This document shows positions 30,285 to 35,357 of a stretch of 35,357 nucleotides of DNA, piece after piece. The notes beneath the pieces are model-generated. The model worked only from the letters and a program-made list of their open reading frames with translations. It ran no database searches and was not told where the DNA came from. The stretch is taken from positions 1 through 35,357 of the forward strand of contig CAYRAF010000006.1 of NCBI GenBank assembly GCA_964422195.1. The letters run 5' to 3'. Position numbers and translations under genes: made by a program. The stretch's first letter is position 1. Each line of letters starts with the position of its first letter. The stretch is from CALVUP01 sp964422195. Lineage in GTDB: Bacteria > Bacillota_I > Bacilli_A > RF39 > UBA660.

Positions 30285-30764
30285 AAAAAACATAAGTATA
30301 AAATTAGAAATGGTCATAAATTTAAATGAATATGAAGCATATTTTTCATATATAGCCGCAAAATTATCTACAATATCAACAATCCAACTTTCCAAATATT
30401 TTGGAGGATTTAAATTTATAGGATACATATGAGTTAATATTATATCCTTTTCTAACTTTGTTAATTCATAATACTTACTAGCATTTTCATATGCATATAA
30501 TGGATGTTTTACTAAAGTATCCAATCTTTTTGATATTTTCTCTTTTTCATTCTTTTCTAAGAAAAAATCATGAAGTAATCCAGCTCTTGCAACTTCTCTA
30601 TACTTTAGACCTAATCTTTTAGCTATTTTATAAGAATAATAACTAACTCTTAAAGAATGATCATATCTATTAGTATCATGATGTCTTATATCTTTCAATT
30701 TAAGAAATTCTTCATTTTCTAATATATCTTTAACAATATTTAAAAATTCTTTATTTGTATTCAT
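30273..30764 (-). CDS. HD-domain phosphohydrolase-like protein
   Basis: The 163-residue protein starts MNTNKEFLN. The HD metal site is visible as RYDHSLRVSYYSYKIAKRLGL...ARAGLLHDFFLE (H...HD) followed by KHPLYAYENASKYY and IILTHMYPINLNPPKYLESWIVDIVDNFAAI, so all four classic ligands (H, HD, D) appear present. Small HD proteins of this type hydrolyse nucleotides or other phosphate esters; the substrate is unknown. The open frame begins at a TTG at 30779; the ATG at 30764 has GAAGGTGA 6 bases upstream. The tail is hydrophobic (FMTISNFILMFFL) and may touch the membrane. Confidence 0.85.
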   Translation of the reverse strand: MNTNKEFLNIVKDILENEEFLKLKDIRHHDTNRYDHSLRVSYYSYKIAKRLGLKYREVARAGLLHDFFLEKNEKEKISKRLDTLVKHPLYAYENASKYYELTKLEKDIILTHMYPINLNPPKYLESWIVDIVDNFAAIYEKYASYSFKFMTISNFILMFFLRA

Positions 30765-30843
30765 TAAATTCACCTTCAATATCAGTCTTTACAAGTTTAT
30801 CATAAAATTAAATGAATATTCAAGAATATTTACATATATATTT

Positions 30844-31353
30844 TTATATACTGTCAAATTGTGTAACCTGAATATTAAAACTTAATGTTTTATTTAACAC
30901 TTCTTCAGAAGCATTATAATCTATCCAAAACTTTAAATAATAAACTTGGTTTTCTTTACTATTAATAATACTTGTATCCAAATAACCATCATTATTCATA
31001 TTTTTTACTCTACTATAATTTATATTATCTGTACTTATAGAATATCTTAAATATTTATAATCAAGTGTATTTATATTAGAATCTTTATCATTTGTAAATG
31101 ATACAACATATTTTATTCTTCTACTACTATTATTAATCACTTTAAATACATAAGGTTCTTGACTTAATCCATCTTCATCAACTATTGGTAATAAATTAAT
31201 CATATTTGGTACAGATATATCTTCTAATCTTAATGAATTATATGCCGCCAAAGTATAATTATTATTAATTTGCACTGATAAAATAGTCATAAGTACAAAA
31301 TACATACAAGTAATAAAAATAGATATTACTCTTTTTCTAATTTCCTTTTTCAT
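30844..31353 (-). CDS. TasA/camelysin-like surface protein 3 (short)
   Basis: The 169-residue protein has an N-terminal membrane span (about 9-30, MKKEIRKRV then hydrophobic) and one beta domain. The order of motifs, LPIVDEDGLSQEPYVFKVIN, a strand pair, YYLKFWIDYNASEEVLNKTLSFNIQV, parallels that of the TasA-like heads at 17822-18847 and 19526-22552 (GMxTTPYxF...; YLWLDETITVDELANKTFKFNM). There is no additional domain. The open frame extends to 31377, but AGTGAGGA before the ATG at 31353 sets the start. It follows dnaB after a terminator, so it is probably expressed alone. Confidence 0.68.
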   Translation of the reverse strand: MKKEIRKRVISIFITCMYFVLMTILSVQINNNYTLAAYNSLRLEDISVPNMINLLPIVDEDGLSQEPYVFKVINNSSRRIKYVVSFTNDKDSNINTLDYKYLRYSISTDNINYSRVKNMNNDGYLDTSIINSKENQVYYLKFWIDYNASEEVLNKTLSFNIQVTQFDSI

Positions 31354-31388
31354 AACCAATTCCTCACTGAACGGCACATATTATACCA

Positions 31389-31414
31389 TAAAAAAAAGAA
31401 TTAAGCAAATTCCT
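31389..31414 (-). terminator. Terminator of dnaB
   Basis: Minus-strand GAATT-TGCTT-AATTC followed by eight or more T; the dnaB stop lies in the loop. The stem is short. Confidence 0.65.
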
Positions 31415-32699
31415 TTAATAATTCATCTAGTTCTTTTTTATCCTCATCACTTAATTCTTCTTTATCTAAATTTTTATCAAACCATACAGGGACTTTCTCT
31501 TGTCTCTTGTTTGTAATTTTAATATCTTTCTTATTATTTAGTTTTTTCTTTAGTTTTTTATGTTCCTTTTCAGCAATATTCATTGCATCCTCTACAGTTT
31601 CAATTTTTAATCTACTCCATTGACCAGCAATTGTTTCTATATAATTTTTATTTAATTTTTGATTGTTAATTTTTAAAACATAAGATAATAATACATTTAC
31701 TACCCCTGGTTTTAATTTCATATCAACAAGTAAGCTTTCTACTAGTTTTAAATCCCTATTAGGAGGTTCTGCTCCATTATATTTGCTTTTTAAATAATCA
31801 TATGGAGTAGTATTTTCAAAAGTATATATCATCTTAGCTCTATTAGAATTATCTCCTTTAGGAGAAGTTAGATATTCAGGTTGAAGAGAATATATAAGTG
31901 TAGGCAACTTACCATTATTTTCAAATTGATAATAATTTCTACAACTCTTTCTAAGTTCAGCTTTATCAATCAATCCTTTTTCATTAATACTATTCCTAAC
32001 TAATCCTTGCATATTTAAATTATCAATATGATAAACATATGATAAACTATTTATTAAATTTTTAGTTTCTTCATTAAAACACTTGCTACTAATCATCCTA
32101 GCGGGAATAGAAGAAATTAATAAATCAAAATCTATTTCACTTTTTAAAGTTAATTTATTATAATTTTTATCTATTATATTATCATTTTCTATAAAAGTAT
32201 TTGAAGGAATAGGGCTAAATACATTTGAAAATGATTTACTAACATCAGTATAATCTTTTAAATTAACTTTTGGAATTTTATAATAATCAACTATCTTTTC
32301 ATATTCAGTTTTACCTAAATTATTATATAAAACTATATTTAATATAGGGTGATTTAAAAACTCCGCAGCAGTCATAGGAGAATATAATTCATATACATAA
32401 TGATTTACATGATCCTCTTTAAAATATGTTTTTAGAAGTCCTACTGCTTCTAATTTTTCTCTTGCAATTAAAATATCCGATAGTTTTAACTGCATAGTCC
32501 CCATTAAATGATGATGAGTTAAATCATCACTCATTAAATTTCTTTTATCTAAATCGTCTACTAAGGTAAAATATAGACTAACCGCGCTATAACCAATAAT
32601 TGGTTGATATAAAGTAGTTATTAGCTTTCTATCATTTTCGGTTAATACTGTTTTATTAACCACTAAATATAAATCTGCTGGTAAAAGATTATTTGTCAT
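31401..32699 (-). CDS. dnaB: Replication initiation protein DnaB (helicase loader, DnaB/DnaD family)
   Basis: The Firmicute DnaB protein (not the helicase) works with DnaD and DnaI to load helicase at oriC. The 432-residue protein has an N-terminal winged-helix region (NLLPADLYLVVNKTVLTENDRKLITTLYQPIIGYSAVSLYFTLVDDL; EKLEAVGLLKTYF), a middle linker, and a C-terminal DnaD-like domain (KSKYNGAEPPNRDLKLVESLLVDMKLKPGVVNVLLSYVLKINNQKLNKNYIETIAGQWSR...TVEDAMNIAEKEHKK) with a Lys-rich tail. The opening frame starts at a GTG at 32708; AGAGGTGA favours the ATG at 32699. dnaI does not follow; instead a terminator and a surface-protein gene do. Confidence 0.95.
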   Translation of the reverse strand: MTNNLLPADLYLVVNKTVLTENDRKLITTLYQPIIGYSAVSLYFTLVDDLDKRNLMSDDLTHHHLMGTMQLKLSDILIAREKLEAVGLLKTYFKEDHVNHYVYELYSPMTAAEFLNHPILNIVLYNNLGKTEYEKIVDYYKIPKVNLKDYTDVSKSFSNVFSPIPSNTFIENDNIIDKNYNKLTLKSEIDFDLLISSIPARMISSKCFNEETKNLINSLSYVYHIDNLNMQGLVRNSINEKGLIDKAELRKSCRNYYQFENNGKLPTLIYSLQPEYLTSPKGDNSNRAKMIYTFENTTPYDYLKSKYNGAEPPNRDLKLVESLLVDMKLKPGVVNVLLSYVLKINNQKLNKNYIETIAGQWSRLKIETVEDAMNIAEKEHKKLKKKLNNKKDIKITNKRQEKVPVWFDKNLDKEELSDEDKKELDELLKEFA

Positions 32700-32736
32700 A
32701 TATTTCACCTCTATTTCATTATAAAATAAATAATAA

Positions 32737-33264
32737 CTAGTTTAAAGTTTTTTGTTTTACTTTTTTATCATCTTTTAAAATTTCTATAGCTTCATTAAAA
32801 AATTTATGAATTCTATCTTTAGAATCAGTCCTCCAAGTTTTACTCCTTGAATCATCTAAAATATTTATAATAATAAAATTAAACTTATCTATATCATTTT
32901 TATCTTTTTCGATTTTATTCACAAATTTTAATTCAATAGAAGAACCTACTTTTGTTATATCTATATAACATAAATCATCATATTCTTCTCTTTTATAATC
33001 ATTAAGTATTCTGAATTTATCATCTTTTCCAAGTAAATTTAAAAAAGGATTATATAAAGGATGATCTTCTTCATACACAAAATATATTTCATCCACATTA
33101 TCTTCAGAATATCCATAAAAACCATAATCATCTGTTAATAATAAAAGATAATCCTGATAAGTATCATTCTTTATCATATATTCCTTAATATGAGGATGCC
33201 CTTCTACATATTGTAAGCTAACTACCCTTTTATCTTCTATTTCATATGAATAATTCTTACTCAT
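32737..33264 (-). CDS. Unknown 175-residue cytoplasmic protein
   Basis: I do not recognise it. It is acidic and mixed alpha/beta, with EEDHPLYNPFLNLLGKDDKFRILNDYKREEYDDLCYIDI in the middle and a Lys-rich end; no signal or membrane span. The frame opens at a TTG, but the ATG at 33264 with AGGTGAGG upstream is preferred. It is 37 bases upstream of dnaB on the same strand with no terminator between, so the two are probably co-transcribed. Confidence 0.75.
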   Translation of the reverse strand: MSKNYSYEIEDKRVVSLQYVEGHPHIKEYMIKNDTYQDYLLLLTDDYGFYGYSEDNVDEIYFVYEEDHPLYNPFLNLLGKDDKFRILNDYKREEYDDLCYIDITKVGSSIELKFVNKIEKDKNDIDKFNFIIINILDDSRSKTWRTDSKDRIHKFFNEAIEILKDDKKVKQKTLN

Positions 33265-33290
33265 CAAACCTCACCTAAACTTATAATATC

Positions 33291-33316
33291 AAAAAAAAGG
33301 ACTAACTTCTAGTCCT
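33291..33316 (-). terminator. Terminator of ylbD-ylbE
   Basis: Perfect stem AGGACTA-GAAGT-TAGTCCT then eight T on the minus strand; the ylbE stop TAG overlaps the stem. Confidence 0.88.
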
Positions 33317-33536
33317 ATTTCATTATTTCTATAAAACTATTCAATAAATTTAGCTTACTTGATAAATTATTAATCTTATCAGCAGTTGTTAACTTATACT
33401 TTTTTTTCATTTCTTCTTCCATTATTCTAATGCTGCTGGGATCCCTATTTAAATATTTATACCAGTAAGAATTTTCTTTTAAATACCTGTATAAATTAGG
33501 ATCACTTCTAATCTTAAATAAAACATCTAATCTCAT
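33315..33536 (-). CDS. ylbE: YlbE-like protein
   Basis: The 73-residue protein fits the small YlbE family of Bacilli: it has LYRYLKENSYWYKYLNRDPSSIRIMEEEMKKKYKLTTADKINNLSSKLNLLNSFIEI, in which the YLRxxPxWYRxLxRxP core and the helical NKLxxxLxxLxMFxxM tail are typical. Function is unknown. It overlaps ylbD by one base (TAATG). The ylbD-ylbE order is that of Bacillus. Both are the shortest members of this operon and end at a strong terminator. Confidence 0.8.
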   Translation of the reverse strand: MRLDVLFKIRSDPNLYRYLKENSYWYKYLNRDPSSIRIMEEEMKKKYKLTTADKINNLSSKLNLLNSFIEIMK

Positions 33537-33880
33537 TAGTCATCAAAACTCCTATATAATGGTCTAGGTGAATAATTACTTGTATAATCAGGTGGAGTAT
33601 TAGAAGAAGATCCTAAATCCTTAATAAAACTTAAAGCTTTTTCAATACCAGATATTCCTTTTTGTAAAGTATCTTTATCTATATTTTTTATATAATTTAA
33701 AATCTCATTAGTATTATTCTTTATACTATTCTTTTTAAAATATTTATTCCAAGTATTTTCATCTTCACCATATAATGTATACATATCATAAAACTTTTGC
33801 CATGTCATTTGATTACTATTAACATAATCAATTAATTCAGGATGTTTTCTAACAAAAAATTTAAAACTTTCTTTAGACAT
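33536..33880 (-). CDS. ylbD: YlbD-like putative spore coat protein
   Basis: The 114-residue protein of the YlbD family (listed as putative coat protein in Bacilli) has the signature FKFFVRKHPELIDYVNSNQMTWQKFYDMYTLYGEDENTWNKYF at the N-terminus, matching VRKHPxLIxxVRxGxxTWQxLYExWxLxGExDxxW. A helical middle and a Pro/Ser/Tyr-rich tail follow (SPRPLYRSFDD), the latter usual in this family. The open frame extends to 33910; AGGTGG favours the ATG at 33880. It lies 43 bases after parC and next to ylbE. With SpoIIIAH, GerE and GerM it supports sporulation. Confidence 0.82.
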   Translation of the reverse strand: MSKESFKFFVRKHPELIDYVNSNQMTWQKFYDMYTLYGEDENTWNKYFKKNSIKNNTNEILNYIKNIDKDTLQKGISGIEKALSFIKDLGSSSNTPPDYTSNYSPRPLYRSFDD

Positions 33881-33908
33881 ATTACCACCTAGTAAAATAT
33901 ATGCATAC

Positions 33909-33936
33909 AAAAGAAAAAGTTTCTTAATTTAAGAAA
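33909..33936 (-). terminator. Weak terminator after parC
   Basis: TTTCTTAA and TTAAGAAA form an 8-base palindrome around the parC stop, followed by CTTTTTCTTTT on the minus strand. The loop is very small, so it may only attenuate transcription into ylbD. Confidence 0.5.
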
Positions 33937-35306
33937 TCATCAATAGTCATTAATCTATCATCAATTTCTTTTAAAGAAACTTGCTTAACACTTTTTTCTT
34001 CTTTAATCTCTACTTCTTCATCCTCATGTTTTTCTTCTAGAGATTTAAGCATAAACACATCAGTAAACTTCTTTTTAGAAATATTACCTCCTGTAGAATA
34101 TCTATCTAAAATAGGTAATTCTGTTAATTTTATATAATTAATATCACTTGTTATTAATCCAACATGTTCTCTACCAGAAGATACAAATGTTTTTAATACT
34201 CTATAAGGATTAGTTTTAACTTCCTTTATGATCATTAATCCCCTACGAGCTCTACTAGATTTATCAAACTCTGATATTTTAACTCTTTTACCTGTTTTAT
34301 TATCAGTAAATATAGAAACATATTCATCTTTTTCATGATTAAAGTTATTAACAGAAACTATCTCCTCGTCTTTTAGTTTCATAGATTTTACTCCACCAGT
34401 TTTTAAACCGACAACAGGAACTTCATTAACATCAAACCATAAACCATATCCTTTATTAGTAGCAATAAAGATATCGTTTGCTTTTACTTCTTCTGCAGAA
34501 ATCAACTTATCATTGTCTTTTAATTTCATACAAACAATAGGTTTAGTATATCTAGTAACCTTAAAATCACTAATATTACTTCTTTTAATCATACCATCGC
34601 GAGTTGCAAGTAAAATTGTATTTTTATTATTAAAGTTAATAACTGGTACAACTGATATTACTTCTTCCCTATCAGCAAGAGCAATTATATTTGATATATG
34701 TTTACCTAAATCTTTATACTTCATATCAGGAAGTTCATGTACTGGTACATATAAATAATTACCAAAATTTGTAAATACTAATAGTGTATTTAAAGTAGTT
34801 AACTTAAACATACCTAAAACATAATCATTATCTTTCATCATCATTTCATCATCAGTTGCCTTATAACTTCTAAGTGAACATCTTTTAACATATCCTGCTT
34901 TAGTAATTATAACAATAACATCTTCTTCTTTAATCATTTGTTTTGTATCTAATTTAATATCAACAATATCTTCTTTAAATTCTGTTTTACGTGGAGTTGC
35001 ATATTCTTTCTTAATTTTTCTAAGTTCTTCCTTCATAACATTTTTTAATATTTCTTCATGAGCAAGAATAGCTTCCAATCCCTTAACAATTTTATCTAAA
35101 TTTTTCTTTTCTTCTTCTAATTCAACTATATCAGTATTAGTTAATCTATATAATTGTAACATTACAATAGCATCTGCTTGTTCTATAGTAAAATCAAATT
35201 CTTTTACTAAGTTTTCTTTAGCATCAGCTTTATTTTTTGATGCTCTAATAACTTTTATAACTTCATCTAAAATAGATATACATTTAATTAAACCATCTAC
35301 TATGTA
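33924..35306 (-). CDS. parC: DNA topoisomerase IV subunit A, C-terminal part (interrupted near the window end)
   Basis: ParC decatenates chromosomes. Homology runs from about 35306 (YIVDGLIKCISILDEVIKVI) through ASKNKADAKENLVKEFDFT and LQLYRLTNTDIVELEEEKKNLDKI (the tower and coiled-coil end) and the beta-pinwheel C-terminal domain (VIIITKAGYVKR-like VIVIITKAGYVKRCSLRSY, LLATRDGMIKRSNISDF, NKGYGLWFDVNEVPVVGLKTGG). LQLYRLTNTD and lack of a GyrA box favour ParC over GyrA. The frame is open to 35312 and a TGA follows at 35315-35313. Sequence upstream of codon ATA (35303) no longer matches ParC, so the N-terminal and catalytic part is missing here. Confidence 0.92.
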   Translation of the reverse strand, partial: YIVDGLIKCISILDEVIKVIRASKNKADAKENLVKEFDFTIEQADAIVMLQLYRLTNTDIVELEEEKKNLDKIVKGLEAILAHEEILKNVMKEELRKIKKEYATPRKTEFKEDIVDIKLDTKQMIKEEDVIVIITKAGYVKRCSLRSYKATDDEMMMKDNDYVLGMFKLTTLNTLLVFTNFGNYLYVPVHELPDMKYKDLGKHISNIIALADREEVISVVPVINFNNKNTILLATRDGMIKRSNISDFKVTRYTKPIVCMKLKDNDKLISAEEVKANDIFIATNKGYGLWFDVNEVPVVGLKTGGVKSMKLKDEEIVSVNNFNHEKDEYVSIFTDNKTGKRVKISEFDKSSRARRGLMIIKEVKTNPYRVLKTFVSSGREHVGLITSDINYIKLTELPILDRYSTGGNISKKKFTDVFMLKSLEEKHEDEEVEIKEEKSVKQVSLKEIDDRLMTIDDFLN

Positions 35307-35357
35307 ACAGTCTCACGAGTGTTACAGTTTATCCTAAGTCTGCAACCATAGGTTCTG
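35304..35357. other. Foreign-looking 54-base end with hairpin, breaking parC
   Basis: The last 54 bases are about 43% G+C against about 25% nearby and do not continue ParC in any frame I checked. At the junction an inverted repeat GTAACA (35304-35309) / TGTTAC (35320-35325) encloses GTCTCACGAG. This could be the end of an inserted element, an intron edge or an assembly join. Confidence 0.5.

Noticed and set aside
1..35357. Mycoplasma-type code (TGA as Trp)
   Set aside because: TGA serves as a true stop (for example at 1616-1618) and no gene reads through it, while TGG is used for Trp.
1..35357. CRISPR array, integrase or transposase
   Set aside because: I see no regularly spaced short repeats and no DDE, HUH or recombinase motif in any frame examined; only the right-hand 54 bases remain unexplained.

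Overview
The window is a very AT-rich stretch (roughly a quarter G+C by eye) from an endospore-forming, low-G+C Firmicute, most likely a host-associated member of the Bacilli (Erysipelotrichia or Mollicutes-related gut lineages). The evidence is the sepF-divIVA-[T-box]-ileS order, a DnaB-type helicase loader, a YlbD/YlbE pair, T-box leaders, and sporulation genes (SpoIIIAH-, GerE- and GerM-like). TGA is used as a stop and no long frame reads through it, so the genetic code is the standard bacterial one. Both ends cut genes: ileS on the left and the ParC C-terminal region on the right. The ParC frame breaks off about 50 bases before the window ends.

Layout. 1-5.6 kb (minus strand): a HerA-like ATPase, sepF and divIVA. 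Then comes an isoleucine T-box that drives three overlapping unknown genes and ileS. IleRS carries an altered class I signature, G-I-H-H in place of H-x-G-H. 5.7-8.4 kb: a large secreted protein with two ricin-type lectin domains made by a 450-bp tandem duplication. 8.5-13.6 kb: an alanine T-box operon (dNMP-kinase-like gene, alaS, holA, tmk). 13.7-14.6 kb: rpmG-efp, followed by a near-consensus promoter with a G7 run in its spacer. 14.6-16.9 kb: a sporulation cluster on the plus strand with sporulation-sigma-like promoters, and a divergent, apparently leaderless membrane gene. 16.95-17.03 kb: tRNA-Arg(UCU).

17-22.6 kb: an unknown gene, a TasA/camelysin-like surface protein, a YigZ/IMPACT protein, and a 1008-residue protein joining a TasA-like head to BspA-type leucine-rich repeats. 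22.6-26.9 kb: a CtpE-like P-type ATPase with rnc, and divergently yidD with a metal-binding-type lipoprotein whose usual histidine ligands are missing. 26.9-28.9 kb: an accessory patch with an alpha/beta hydrolase, a solitary SUKH protein, a YefM-YoeB-type toxin-antitoxin pair and tRNA-Arg(CCU). 28.9-35.3 kb: a large helical unknown, an HD protein, a third TasA-like protein, dnaB, an unknown, ylbE, ylbD and parC.

Two T-boxes tie aminoacyl-tRNA supply to unrelated neighbours. Intergenic space is small: genes overlap, and most terminators have the stop codon of the preceding gene inside the hairpin. Function calls rest on motifs read by eye; no database search was run.
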